DNA of 32,769 nt from Thermoplasmata archaeon (GCA_003551675.1 PUNG01000126.1:1-32769), one strand, 5' to 3'; numbered from the stretch's first letter, positions 1 to 8,607 are shown. Numbers and translations: made by a program. The notes: generated from the letters alone by a model not told the origin.

Positions 1-128
1 ACCACCTCTTCCATCGCATAGTGATATTCAGTGATGTTGGCGTCTCTCGGCATAGGTATGTTAACGGTGAAACCTTCACCTTCATCCTCTCCTATCTCGT
101 GGATATAACCTCTACCTGGATGGATAGA
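1..128 (-). pseudogene. 5'-truncated fragment of a histone deacetylase-like gene
   Basis: Read on the minus strand, bases 128 to 3 give an open frame directly after an in-frame stop (TAA, 131-129). It includes HPGRGYI, GFTVNIPMPRDANITEYH and EEVV. It matches residues about 191-231 of the intact deacetylase encoded at 6141-7193 almost residue for residue, for example YPGRGYI and TVNIPMPRDANITEYHH there. The first ~190 residues, with the catalytic histidines and two zinc ligands, are absent, and the only ATG is internal. The remainder would lie left of the window. Divergence from the intact copy is spread over synonymous sites, so this is an old paralogue and not a fresh duplication. It is either a pseudogene whose 5' half was lost when the trkH-side sequence arrived, or an assembly join. 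Confidence 0.75.
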
Positions 129-150
129 TTATAAAGAAACTGCGAAAAAG

Positions 151-1596
151 ATGACTAAGAAAATACATCCTTACTTCAGTGAATTTGGAATATTTTCTAC
201 TATCCCTTATTATTTAGGAACTATAATGGTGCTTGTAGGATTTTTACTCTTTGCACCTGCTTTTGTGGCCTATGTTTTCGACGGGAGCGGTAATCTAGCT
301 ATGCTTTTCTTTTATCCGGGTATCTTATCGATAACGTATGGTATGTTGTTGATGATCTTATCCGAGAAAAAAGAACTCTATTTAGGGGCGGCCATAACTC
401 TTGCTGCTCTTGCTTGGCTGGTCGTGGGTTTGATCGGAGCTATTCCCTTTTGGTTGGCTGAAGGTTATTTTCCGCAATGGGGTCTCAGCTTTAGTAATTC
501 AATATTTGAATCCATGTCGGGATTTACGGCTACAGGATTGGACATGTACGGTGAAAATGTAGAAAATCTACCATATTCCATCCTGTTTTGGAGATCATTG
601 ACACAGTGGATAGGTGGGGTAGGAGTGATAGTTCTATTTTTGAGCGTACTGGTAACTAGAACGGGAACGATCGCCCATAAGTTGTACTCTGCCGAAGGGA
701 GAGATCAAAGATTAGTTCCTAGTGTGATCAAAACCACTAGAAGGATATGGGCCATATATGGAGGTTACACGATTTTGTTGGCCCTCATATTAGCCCTCCT
801 AGGTATGCCTCTATTCGATTCCATCAACCACTCTATGACGGCACTAGCTACAGGCGGATTTTCAGTTCGAAATGAAAGTATCATGGCATACGACACATTC
901 AGATATGAACTGGCTATAATGCCGTTCATGGTGTTAGGAGGTATTTCATTCGCCATGCATTATCAGCTTGTCCTTGGTAGATTCAAAAATTTTTTCAAAA
1001 ATATAGAAGTCAAAGCCATGCTGATTATCATTCTGATAGGGACTCTCATCCTTGGTTTGAGTTTAGGGTTTAGATACGGTTCTTTCCAAACCATAACTGC
1101 CTTGACTGGAACTGGATTCAGTACCGATGTCGTAGGAGCATACACTGACTTTCAAAAGATCTTCATTACCATCCTGATGATATTCGGCGGTGGTTACGGC
1201 TCGACAGCTTCAGCCATCAAACTCTTAAGAGTCGTTATAATATTTTATGCCTTTTTCTGGATCATTAAAAAGTATATCCTGCCCGATTCAGTAGTACTTA
1301 AGATGAATATAGCCGATAAATACTATGACTCAAAGGCGATCCAGGACGTAGCAGTTTATGTGATTTTATACCTAGGGCTTTTGACCGTAGGCGCCATGAT
1401 ATTCATGTACAATGGGGCTACTGCTGCCGACGCACTTTTCGAGGTCGCTTCTGCCCAGGGCAATGTAGGTCTCAGCGTTGGCCTTACCGAAGCCACCATG
1501 CCTGTTTCAGAAAGGATAACGCTGATAATCGTGATGTGGGCCGGTAGACTCGAGATCTTTCCTATATTGGTGTTGATCACTTCTATTTTTGAATGA
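151..1596 (+). CDS. trkH: TrkH-family potassium transporter, membrane subunit
   Basis: Integral membrane subunit that conducts K+ into the cell, normally gated by a cytoplasmic TrkA/RCK partner. At 481 residues it has the family's usual size. All four pore loops are visible with their selectivity glycines: SGFTATG near residue 125, ALATGGFS near 230, TALTGTGFS near 320, and SAQGNVGLSVG near 435. The C-terminal MWAGRLEIFP motif is also typical. The protein stops about 13 residues earlier than the second TrkH in this window. No trkA gene is adjacent, so it may share the TrkA encoded at 20106-21434. The ATG at 151 is the only sensible start. The nearest TATA-like string (TTATAAAG, 129-136) is too close for a promoter, so transcription may begin inside the deacetylase fragment. 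Confidence 0.95.
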   Translation: MTKKIHPYFSEFGIFSTIPYYLGTIMVLVGFLLFAPAFVAYVFDGSGNLAMLFFYPGILSITYGMLLMILSEKKELYLGAAITLAALAWLVVGLIGAIPFWLAEGYFPQWGLSFSNSIFESMSGFTATGLDMYGENVENLPYSILFWRSLTQWIGGVGVIVLFLSVLVTRTGTIAHKLYSAEGRDQRLVPSVIKTTRRIWAIYGGYTILLALILALLGMPLFDSINHSMTALATGGFSVRNESIMAYDTFRYELAIMPFMVLGGISFAMHYQLVLGRFKNFFKNIEVKAMLIIILIGTLILGLSLGFRYGSFQTITALTGTGFSTDVVGAYTDFQKIFITILMIFGGGYGSTASAIKLLRVVIIFYAFFWIIKKYILPDSVVLKMNIADKYYDSKAIQDVAVYVILYLGLLTVGAMIFMYNGATAADALFEVASAQGNVGLSVGLTEATMPVSERITLIIVMWAGRLEIFPILVLITSIFE

Positions 1597-1616
1597 CTGA
1601 GCGATTTCAAAAATAG
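1583..1616 (+). terminator. Hairpin spanning the trkH stop codon
   Basis: CTATTTTTGAA (1583-1593) and TTCAAAAATAG (1606-1616) form a perfect 11-bp inverted repeat around the TGA stop at 1594-1596. It sits between two convergent genes, so it could act as a transcript 3' end for trkH. No long T-run follows. Confidence 0.4.
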
Positions 1617-1635
1617 GCCTGGTCATCCAATAAAT

Positions 1636-1851
1636 CTATTTCAACCAATCTATAATACTCAAGACGAAAGCCACGCCGATAAACGCTACGACTGCCCAAA
1701 AAAAACCTCCTCCCAGCAGGAAAACCAGGATGGCAAGTAACGTAGCAGGTAAAAAAGCGATCAGCATCTTCAGGAAAAAGGCTATTATAAGGATTATTAT
1801 CACTAAGATCAATATGCCTACACAGAGTCCTATCCCTATACCGAAAGCCAT
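1636..1851 (-). CDS. Small hydrophobic membrane protein, unknown function
   Basis: A 71-residue protein that is almost entirely hydrophobic, with about two or three membrane-spanning segments and the short C-terminal tail IIDWLK. A GGG run near residue 47 interrupts the hydrophobic stretch. I do not recognise the family. It is supported as a gene by a well-placed TATA box (TTTATTTA on the minus strand, centred about 25 bases before the ATG), which predicts a leaderless mRNA. It fills the gap between trkH and the RND exporter and is transcribed in the same direction as the exporter, downstream of it. It could be an accessory subunit of either neighbour, but nothing in the sequence shows that. 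Confidence 0.6.
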   Translation of the reverse strand: MAFGIGIGLCVGILILVIIILIIAFFLKMLIAFLPATLLAILVFLLGGGFFWAVVAFIGVAFVLSIIDWLK

Positions 1852-1872
1852 AGATGCTAAATCATAACATAT

Positions 1873-1880
1873 TAAATAAA
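1873..1880 (-). promoter_or_regulatory. TATA box of the small membrane protein gene
   Basis: TTTATTTA on the minus strand, about 25 bases upstream of the ATG at 1851. This is the spacing expected for archaeal leaderless transcription. Confidence 0.5.
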
Positions 1881-1911
1881 CCTATTGATTAAGAATTATA
1901 TGTCTTCTTTT

Positions 1912-4900
1912 TCATTTATACATCTTACAGTTGTAACAGTACCAACGTTCATATTCGTCAACCCAGGTCAGATCGGTATCGCAATCGGGACAGGATCTTG
2001 TTTCAGCTTCTTCCTCTTCAAATACAGCTCCACAGTTTTTACAGGAACTGTCTTCTTCGCCTATCTCAGCACCACAATCGGGACATTCATAGACCACAGA
2101 TTCCTCAAATACAACTCCACAGTTTTTACAGGAACCGTCTTCTTCGCCTATCTCGGCACCACAATTGGGACATTCGGAGGTAGGTACCTTACCTTTCCCT
2201 TCGGACTCTTTGTACTCTTCACAACCAAGACAGTACCATCTCTCGTATTCATCCACCCAAACTAGATCTTCGTCACAGTCAGGACAGGCTTTTATATCCT
2301 CCTCTTTGTACTCTTCGCAACCAAGACAGTACCATCTCTCGTATTCATCCACCCAAACTAGATCTTCGTCACAGTCAGGACAGGCTTTTGTATCCTCCTC
2401 TTTGTACTCTTCGCAACCAAGACAGTACCACCTTTCGTATTCATCCACCCAAACGAGATCTTCGTCACAATCGGGACAGGCCTTTGTATCCTCCTCTTTG
2501 TACTCTTCACATCGATAGCAGTACCACTTTTCGTATGCATCTACCCAGATCAGATCATCCCCACAGTCGGGGCAAACTTTTTCCTCGAGCTTCTCTTCTT
2601 CTTTGTACCCTTCGCAAACAAGGCAGTACCACCTTTCGTATTCATCTACCCAGGTCAGATCGGTCCCGCAATCGGGGCAGGGCTTGATTTCTCTTTTTCG
2701 TTTGTACTTGGCCCATACCATCAATCCTGACGGTAACACGAAGACGGCCACTATAAAACTGTAAAGAAGAGCCAAAGCGGTCACATAGCCAAATTGTGAG
2801 AGGAGCAGTATGTCAGAAGCCGCAAGGATCACAAAGGCCGCGATCGTAGTACCTGCGGAACCAAGAAGTGCTGCACCCTTCTTTTGAACCGTCTCGCTCA
2901 TGGCGGCACTTAAATCATCTCCTCCCGAACGCTCTTCCATAAATCTATGGGTCACCAATATGCTGTAGTCTATGCCCATACCCACCGTGAGTGCTGTTAT
3001 GCTGACCGTCATAACATTAAACGGCACACCTAAAAGGTACATGGTCCCTATGATCCACATGGTGATCATAGCTACAGGAATGGTAGTAATAACGCCAAGG
3101 ATGATCGATTTATGGAAATGATAAAAGATCAAGCTCAGCGTTAAGGCAACGATAAGTACGGTAAAAATCAGCGATCTAGATTGTGTAGTCATCAGTTCCG
3201 AAGTCATCTCCTGATTTATCATAGGATTGGCGGTTATCTTAGTTGAAAAACCTTCTCTCTCAAGGGGTTCAACAGCTTCCTCCAGATCGTTTTCGAGTAC
3301 GAGAGCGTTATCTAGGTCGTCTAGGATCTTTTCTTGGTCCACCGAAGAGCGGATAAGACTGGATACATATTCACCTTCAGACTCCCTATATAACACGTTT
3401 TCTATGGACTCTCTACTCCTCTCAAAATCGTAGAGCATCTCGTATAACTCCGCCACATTTTCATCGGGTATCCCATCGCCCGTGGTATCGCTCTCGGCGA
3501 ACTTTTGAACTATGGACGAGTTATGATCTAGACTGCCTGGAGGAGCCGTGCCGTAGTTCCTCAAAACCGTTAAAGGAGTCACGACGTCGTCTCCATATCC
3601 ACCGACTATCTCACTGTCTGATATATCGTTAGAGGCTTCGTCCAGAGCGTATAGATATTCTGAAGAGGAAAAATCACCGTCTTCTATGATCACATATGCA
3701 TGGTTCGTGGTGACCTCGAAATTGGCCCGTATATAGCCCATGTTCTTACTCTGGGGTTGATCATCGGGCAAAAAATCCTCTATATCGAAAGTAGAATCGA
3801 TGTTCAAAACTCCATAGATGGAGGAAAATGTGATAATACTGACCACGAGGATAACTAAGACTGGGTGTTTATCTGCGGCCTGTGCCGAGGTGGAAAGCAT
3901 CCCGCCGATAATATTTTTTCCATAACGTTCCGTCTTATCTACGAGCCTTTTAGATCCTCTCCCCTTTTCTTTCTCTTCTTTTCTTTTATCGAATATTCGG
4001 ATCACGGAGGGAAGAAAAGCCACCATCAGGAAAAAACTGGATATGATACCCACCGCAGCAAGCATCCCGAATTGCTGCATAGCTTCTACGTTGCTCAGGG
4101 TTTTTGAGAGGAAACCTACTGAAGTGGTGAACGAGGTCAAGACTAAAGCGACTCCAACGGTGCTTATGGCGAGTATATGTGACATCTTAGGATTATATCC
4201 TTTGTCCCTCTCTTCTCTGTACCTCATGGTCACCTGAATTCCATAGTCTATGACCAGTCCAGTTAGCAGGATGGGGACCGCAACTATCATAGGATTGAAT
4301 TGGTAGCCCAGCAGCACACCGAATCCAAAGGTCCAAATTATCGCGATGACGAGAACACTCAAGCTCAAAAAGGTTTCTAGAAATGATCGGAACACGATGG
4401 AAAGTATGATCACTACCATGATGAAAGCGATGGGGAGCAGCGTCCTTATACTTCTATTAGCACTTTCATTGATCTGCTCCAACATGACCTGAGTTGCGGA
4501 CACACGTACCATCATACTAGAGTCTTCAGAGATATCCTCGCCGACCTCGATGATACTTTCCTGAGCTGTCAATCGAACGCCGCCCTCAATACTGGGATCC
4601 ATGAAAGCCATCCCAAGACCTATCTTGGCGCTGATGCTCTCAGGGTCTCCATCAGGTGAAAAATCGTTGCTCACCATATTTTTGACCATCTCCGACATCC
4701 GTTCCAAAAGAGGAGCTAGTTGCCTGGAAAGTTCTATAGTCTCTTTAGATTCTAAATACATCTCTTTGGAGGAATCGACGATGGTCTGGTTTTCTTGGAC
4801 CGCTTTTAAATAACCTTCTCTCAGATGTTCAGCAGCATCCTCAACACCTACACCCTCATCGTCTTCGATCTCTTCGATCTCTTCGATGGTCATGTTTAGA

Positions 4901-6042
4901 AGTATTTCCATGTTGGTAAGTTTCTCAGAACTCTTCTCCGCTTCCTCGGTCATATATTCAAAGTTAGCGACCCCTTTATCTACCGAGCTATTCAGTTCGG
5001 TGGAGTCATAATTCATAACGTCAGAAACTGTTTTTTTCACATCGTCGTCCGTCATATTCGCCAATATTTCTTTTTCTTCCTCAAAACTCGATTCCAAAGA
5101 AGGAGGATCTTCTTCCATGTCTCCAAAATCAAACTCAGCTAGATGACCTAGAGGTTCAGCTTTGGCAAAAAAACTCAGGGTCATAAGTCGAGCGATATCT
5201 TTTTCTTGATCGTAATTTACACCCTCCGGTGGTTCCGCATCCAATATAGATTTGGTGCTTTTTGTCAGATTTAAAAAATACTCGATGTAGGGGTCGTTTT
5301 CCTCCTGCATATCGTCTAACCATTCGTTCATGAAAGATGATAATTCTTCATGGGACATATCAGATTCCGGGTTTAGGTTTACCAACAACTCTTTAAATTC
5401 GTCCTGATGCTCCGCTACCGCCTCCCACGAATATGGTTCTGACACTATATCTGACATGGAGAACAGAGCACCCATAGATCCCAGACCTGCTTCAACCGAC
5501 TCGTTCTCTATAAATGTCTGGCTCAGATATAGATTGAGTGATAGAGATGAATTCATGTACATGTACATCTGGGTCTGGTTTTCCGCTGCCTTCAACCCAT
5601 CATCTGTTTTCTCCACCCGGTCGATGACAAAATCATTGACTTCGAGAGATTGACCGGCACGCAAGATCGCACTCCTTAGAGTCATGATACCGGATGGTAC
5701 TTGATTGGTCCTCACTAGGGTTGAATTCACATCTTCATCTTCTAGGAGTCTTTCCTCCATCTCCTGGATATCTTTCAAGACTTCTACGGTGAAGACGTCT
5801 TCATCTTCGGCGGTAAAAGCTATTTGAACGATCTCTTCCGACTCCCCGAACTTTTCATTGATCTCCAACATGTACTCCTGTTTGGGGATGTCAGGCTGAA
5901 ACGCCTGCTCCTCGGTGTCCATGTCCACATTAGATGCAAAAAAGCCCATGATGATTGTGATGACCACGACGATCGCGATCACTTTTTTGGGCGAATTTCC
6001 TATCAAATTAGGAAAAAACTTAGAATTTTTTTTGTTTCCCAT
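1912..6042 (-). CDS. RND/MMPL-family (HAE3-type) exporter with C-terminal zinc-ribbon array
   Basis: A predicted proton-driven exporter of lipids or other hydrophobic compounds. The layout is the usual two-fold RND one (residues counted from the ATG at 6060): a membrane segment near residue 25, a large acidic external domain to about 535, a helix bundle at about 540-700, a second external domain at about 755-960, and a second bundle ending near 1120. Unusually, about 260 residues follow that carry eight zinc ribbons. Six have the pattern CPDC...WVDEYERWYC..C and two have CP.CGAEIGEE...CKNCG; these would lie in the cytoplasm. Start: an ATG also occurs at 6060, but the TATA box (ATTTAAATA, 6070-6079) is only ~14 bases from it. 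The ATG at 6042 lies ~32 bases away, which fits the other promoters here, so 6042 is preferred. The transport family is well supported; the substrate is unknown. Confidence 0.9.
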   Translation of the reverse strand: MGNKKNSKFFPNLIGNSPKKVIAIVVVITIIMGFFASNVDMDTEEQAFQPDIPKQEYMLEINEKFGESEEIVQIAFTAEDEDVFTVEVLKDIQEMEERLLEDEDVNSTLVRTNQVPSGIMTLRSAILRAGQSLEVNDFVIDRVEKTDDGLKAAENQTQMYMYMNSSLSLNLYLSQTFIENESVEAGLGSMGALFSMSDIVSEPYSWEAVAEHQDEFKELLVNLNPESDMSHEELSSFMNEWLDDMQEENDPYIEYFLNLTKSTKSILDAEPPEGVNYDQEKDIARLMTLSFFAKAEPLGHLAEFDFGDMEEDPPSLESSFEEEKEILANMTDDDVKKTVSDVMNYDSTELNSSVDKGVANFEYMTEEAEKSSEKLTNMEILLNMTIEEIEEIEDDEGVGVEDAAEHLREGYLKAVQENQTIVDSSKEMYLESKETIELSRQLAPLLERMSEMVKNMVSNDFSPDGDPESISAKIGLGMAFMDPSIEGGVRLTAQESIIEVGEDISEDSSMMVRVSATQVMLEQINESANRSIRTLLPIAFIMVVIILSIVFRSFLETFLSLSVLVIAIIWTFGFGVLLGYQFNPMIVAVPILLTGLVIDYGIQVTMRYREERDKGYNPKMSHILAISTVGVALVLTSFTTSVGFLSKTLSNVEAMQQFGMLAAVGIISSFFLMVAFLPSVIRIFDKRKEEKEKGRGSKRLVDKTERYGKNIIGGMLSTSAQAADKHPVLVILVVSIITFSSIYGVLNIDSTFDIEDFLPDDQPQSKNMGYIRANFEVTTNHAYVIIEDGDFSSSEYLYALDEASNDISDSEIVGGYGDDVVTPLTVLRNYGTAPPGSLDHNSSIVQKFAESDTTGDGIPDENVAELYEMLYDFERSRESIENVLYRESEGEYVSSLIRSSVDQEKILDDLDNALVLENDLEEAVEPLEREGFSTKITANPMINQEMTSELMTTQSRSLIFTVLIVALTLSLIFYHFHKSIILGVITTIPVAMITMWIIGTMYLLGVPFNVMTVSITALTVGMGIDYSILVTHRFMEERSGGDDLSAAMSETVQKKGAALLGSAGTTIAAFVILAASDILLLSQFGYVTALALLYSFIVAVFVLPSGLMVWAKYKRKREIKPCPDCGTDLTWVDEYERWYCLVCEGYKEEEKLEEKVCPDCGDDLIWVDAYEKWYCYRCEEYKEEDTKACPDCDEDLVWVDEYERWYCLGCEEYKEEDTKACPDCDEDLVWVDEYERWYCLGCEEYKEEDIKACPDCDEDLVWVDEYERWYCLGCEEYKESEGKGKVPTSECPNCGAEIGEEDGSCKNCGVVFEESVVYECPDCGAEIGEEDSSCKNCGAVFEEEEAETRSCPDCDTDLTWVDEYERWYCYNCKMYK
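2017..2185 (-). repeat. Two 87-bp direct repeats encoding CPxCGAEIGEE zinc ribbons
   Basis: Two near-identical units offset by exactly 87 bases (29 codons) inside the exporter gene. Each encodes a ribbon of the form CP(N/D)CGAEIGEED.SCKNCG. They interrupt the series of CPDC...WYC repeats, with one more WYC unit on the C-terminal side. Confidence 0.8.
2211..2498 (-). repeat. Three tandem 96-bp repeats encoding zinc ribbons
   Basis: The string TGTACTCTTC recurs at 2211, 2307, 2403 and 2499, an exact 96-base period (32 codons). The three units differ by only a few bases and encode near-identical CPDCDEDLVWVDEYERWYC repeats. Flanking units are diverged, the next one having a 105-base period. Such near identity inside a coding region points to recent unequal recombination or slippage. 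Confidence 0.9.
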
Positions 6043-6069
6043 TCTTTTCAAGGTAAGCATATCATAACC

Positions 6070-6079
6070 TATTTAAATA
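6070..6079 (-). promoter_or_regulatory. TATA box of the RND exporter gene
   Basis: The palindromic core ATTTAAAT, on the minus strand in the context GATATTTAAATAGG, lies ~32 bases before the ATG at 6042. It is only ~14 before the ATG at 6060, which argues for the downstream start. Confidence 0.5.
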
Positions 6080-6140
6080 TCTTATCGGTACGAGGAAGGT
6101 GAAAAGTCACAAAAGAAAATCGATCCTAGAGAGAATCATC

Positions 6141-7193
6141 TCAAAAATCCCAATGACCACTCAATATCTTCTTCAGGCCATTTAGCTTCTCCACCAGCTC
6201 TCGCTTAGGTTCGTATCCGATCTTTCCTATTTTTTGGTCTGTCGGTAGAGGGATATCTATGCCTAAAGAGCCGATGGTTATGGCTTTCCATCCTTCTAAT
6301 ACTCTACGGCCGTAACCCGAAAGCATCAGGTCCATATAACCGGCTCCGGCGTCATGGGCCATGGTCCTGCTGACCTCTCCGAGGTACTTCAGCCCCCTCA
6401 TATCTAAAGCAAGATCGGTAAGAGAATCTGCATGATGGGGATCAGAACCGCCGTTCCGTATCAAAACTTCGGGGGAGAACTGTTCTACTAATGGTTTAAC
6501 CACTTCTTCGATTGCATGATGATATTCAGTTATATTTGCATCCCTAGGCATGGGTATATTCACCGTGAAACCTTTACCCTCTCCCTCCCCTATTTCCTGA
6601 ATATAGCCCCTGCCCGGATAAAGTGTAGACGGGTCCTGGTGTATGGAGATGAAAAGAACGTTGGGATCTTTCAAAAAGATGTCCATCGTCCCGTTACCCT
6701 GGTGTGCGTCCGTATCAAATACTATCACTTTTTTTCCTTGATCAGCGAGATATCTGGCAGCTACGGCCACATCGTTGAACATGCAGAAACCTTCACCGTA
6801 GTTCGGTCCGGCATGGTGGAGTCCTCCCAAGTTTATCACCATCTCATACCCCTTTTCGTTTATGGCTTTAGCTGCTTCCAAACTGCCACCTACTATATGT
6901 CTAGCGGCTTCGGGAGAACCCTTTTTCACGGGAGTGTCCATGGTCAAGGCTCCTCCTACCCTTTCCATCTGTTCCACTTTTTTTATATATTCCGAAGTAT
7001 GTACGGTCCGCAAAACCTTATCATCCACAGAGGGCGATTCCAATATATCAACTTCTGAGCTCATCTTTTCTTCTTTTTTTACCGCTCCTATGAACTTAGG
7101 AAACCTTTCAGGATCGAAGGGATGAAGTTTACCGAACCTGTAAGATCCGTACTTTTCGTGAAAGAATAAAGGGATCTTTTTATCTTTATCCAC
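6141..7193 (-). CDS. Histone deacetylase / acetylpolyamine amidohydrolase family protein
   Basis: A zinc-dependent amidohydrolase of the HDAC superfamily, predicted to remove acetyl groups from lysines, polyamines or similar amines in the cytoplasm. At 350 residues it has the family's usual length. Seen in the sequence: the catalytic pair H126-H127 (GGLHHAGP), zinc ligands D162 and H164 (FDTDAHQGNG) and D251 (GGSDPHH), and a tyrosine in SGYG (residue 294) where many relatives have GGGY. The start is GTG at 7193, fixed by a strong AAGGAGG ribosome site 7 bases upstream. It overlaps the end of the AGT-EndoV gene by 8 bases, so the two are probably co-transcribed with the LSm-like gene. The substrate cannot be told from sequence. 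A truncated paralogue lies at the window's left edge. Confidence 0.9.
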   Translation of the reverse strand: MDKDKKIPLFFHEKYGSYRFGKLHPFDPERFPKFIGAVKKEEKMSSEVDILESPSVDDKVLRTVHTSEYIKKVEQMERVGGALTMDTPVKKGSPEAARHIVGGSLEAAKAINEKGYEMVINLGGLHHAGPNYGEGFCMFNDVAVAARYLADQGKKVIVFDTDAHQGNGTMDIFLKDPNVLFISIHQDPSTLYPGRGYIQEIGEGEGKGFTVNIPMPRDANITEYHHAIEEVVKPLVEQFSPEVLIRNGGSDPHHADSLTDLALDMRGLKYLGEVSRTMAHDAGAGYMDLMLSGYGRRVLEGWKAITIGSLGIDIPLPTDQKIGKIGYEPKRELVEKLNGLKKILSGHWDF

Positions 7194-8172
7194 GTTTTTT
7201 CCTCCTTTTGTTAGCTTCTATATGAGCCCTTCTTATAGGCTCTGGAACTTTATATCTGCAGTACTCTTTTACGAGTTCTATCGCTTCCATATGTGAAACC
7301 TTATGACCCGGAGAGACGTATATAGGATTTTTTGCTCTATCCCCCTCTAAAAGAGCATGACCTATTAACTTTCCGTTCTTCCTTATCTCCGAGAGCTTCT
7401 TGTTTTTTTCCCTATCTATTTCATCTAACAGGCGTCCGCAGAGTTTGCTCTTCGCCACACCTATCGTCGGGATGCACGCTTCTACGCCTAGATGAGAAGC
7501 CAGTCCTACACCGTCGGGATGCATCACCCCGTTGCCGTCAACCATGATCACATCGGGCTTATCTTCAACCAAGTCCAAGACCTCAAGAAGGCAGGGTAGT
7601 TCTTTGAAGGCGAGAAAAGTCGGTATGTAGGGGAATTCGACTTCGATCTCCGTGGTGAAAACGTCTATCTCTTCTTTGTTTTCATGGTCCCAAAGTGAAA
7701 GTGCTGGATACGCTGTTCCGTTAGAGTAGGAGACATCTACGCCCGCTACTGTCATAAATTCGACCCCGCTCTCTTGAACCGTAATTTTTTTTTGGACCCG
7801 ATACTGCTCCTCTCTCAATCTCTGAAGAGGTTTATGGGATTCGAAGTCTTCAAAAAATACCTTCTCAAATCCTTTGACTCTTCCATCTTTGATCTCGACA
7901 CCTTCTTCTTCTAGCAACCCTTTCTTCTTCTCTTTTCCCCCACCATAACCACCTAATGTGCCGTCGTACCTGACCACTCTGTGACAGGGGACCTCTACGG
8001 GTCTTGGATTTTGATTCAACATCTTACCTACGGCTCTCGCCGCCCTTTCGCTGCCCAATGCCTTGGCTAGGGTTCCATAGGTGGATACTCTTCCTTCGGG
8101 TATCTGGGAAACCAATGAATAAAAATATTCACGGAAAGAACGGATATATCCGCATCCCATCTGAACACCCAT
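7186..8172 (-). CDS. O6-alkylguanine-DNA alkyltransferase - endonuclease V fusion
   Basis: A two-domain DNA repair protein of 328 residues. Residues ~8-100 are the alkyltransferase core, with the acceptor cysteine in VPCHRVV (C63) and the GGYGGG stretch after it; the usual N-terminal AGT domain is missing. Residues ~110-320 are endonuclease V, which nicks DNA beside deaminated bases such as hypoxanthine. This part shows the catalytic aspartate in AGVDVSY (D146), YIPTFLAFKE, MVDGNGVMHPDGVGLASHLG (D212), PTIGVAK and YVSPGHKVS. An AGT-EndoV fusion has been characterised in the archaeon Ferroplasma acidarmanus, so the architecture is known. The gene starts 9 bases after the LSm-like gene; a second ATG at 8160 is a possible start. 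It joins repair of alkylated and deaminated bases in one polypeptide. Confidence 0.95.
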   Translation of the reverse strand: MGVQMGCGYIRSFREYFYSLVSQIPEGRVSTYGTLAKALGSERAARAVGKMLNQNPRPVEVPCHRVVRYDGTLGGYGGGKEKKKGLLEEEGVEIKDGRVKGFEKVFFEDFESHKPLQRLREEQYRVQKKITVQESGVEFMTVAGVDVSYSNGTAYPALSLWDHENKEEIDVFTTEIEVEFPYIPTFLAFKELPCLLEVLDLVEDKPDVIMVDGNGVMHPDGVGLASHLGVEACIPTIGVAKSKLCGRLLDEIDREKNKKLSEIRKNGKLIGHALLEGDRAKNPIYVSPGHKVSHMEAIELVKEYCRYKVPEPIRRAHIEANKRRKKRG

Positions 8173-8181
8173 ATCTTTACT

Positions 8182-8574
8182 CTAACCCTCCTCGTCCCTC
8201 AACAGGTCTATGGCAGGGGTGCGAGTGTACGTGGGATACCGCCCCTTTTCCTTTTTCTTCGATATATCCTCATCAGTATGTTGCCAAGGCCAGATCCTTG
8301 ACACGTGATCTACTCTTAGATATACTTCCTCCAAATTAACACATATCCAGTCGACAAAACCATACGCTTCGTCAAAAGATTTTTTCGGCTCTTCTTGTTC
8401 TAGGGTTTTCCACCTGATCTCAGAACTCGGACCCTCGCATATATCGGATAGAACTATGGTCTCGTCGTCAAAATCTTTTAAGACGCCCAAGAAAGCTTTT
8501 CCACCGTCCATGACCACTATTATCTTCTTTCCCTTCAATCCTCTTAGCCTTTTTTGTAGTAGCGTAGCCAACAT
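8182..8574 (-). CDS. LSm/Sm-like domain protein
   Basis: A 130-residue protein whose first ~95 residues resemble a divergent Sm fold. There is a basic start (LLQKRLRGLKGKKIIVVM), then DGGKAFLGVLKDFDDETIVLSD, which has the Sm1-like G.L..FD.. pattern. Later comes NLEEVYLRVDHVSRIWPW, which resembles the Sm2 strand pair. About 35 charged residues follow (EDISKKKEKGRYPTYTRTP). Sm-like proteins form rings that bind U-rich RNA, but RNA binding is an inference here because the match is by pattern only. It has a good ribosome site (GAGGTG, 6 bases before the ATG) and a TATA box ~37 bases upstream. It is the first gene of the operon with AGT-EndoV and the HDAC-like gene. Confidence 0.7.
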   Translation of the reverse strand: MLATLLQKRLRGLKGKKIIVVMDGGKAFLGVLKDFDDETIVLSDICEGPSSEIRWKTLEQEEPKKSFDEAYGFVDWICVNLEEVYLRVDHVSRIWPWQHTDEDISKKKEKGRYPTYTRTPAIDLLRDEEG

Positions 8575-8607
8575 GTTTTCACCTCTTAACAGATACCGTT
8601 TTCTCTG

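Noticed and set aside
2017-2500. Regular repeats that could suggest a CRISPR array.
   Set aside because: The repeats are contiguous with no unique spacers, have 87- and 96-base units, and encode conserved cysteine motifs in frame.
1885-2687. Plus-strand frames of 60-126 codons opposite the zinc-ribbon array.
   Set aside because: They mirror the 96- and 87-bp repeats of the exporter gene on the other strand and have repetitive, unlikely compositions.
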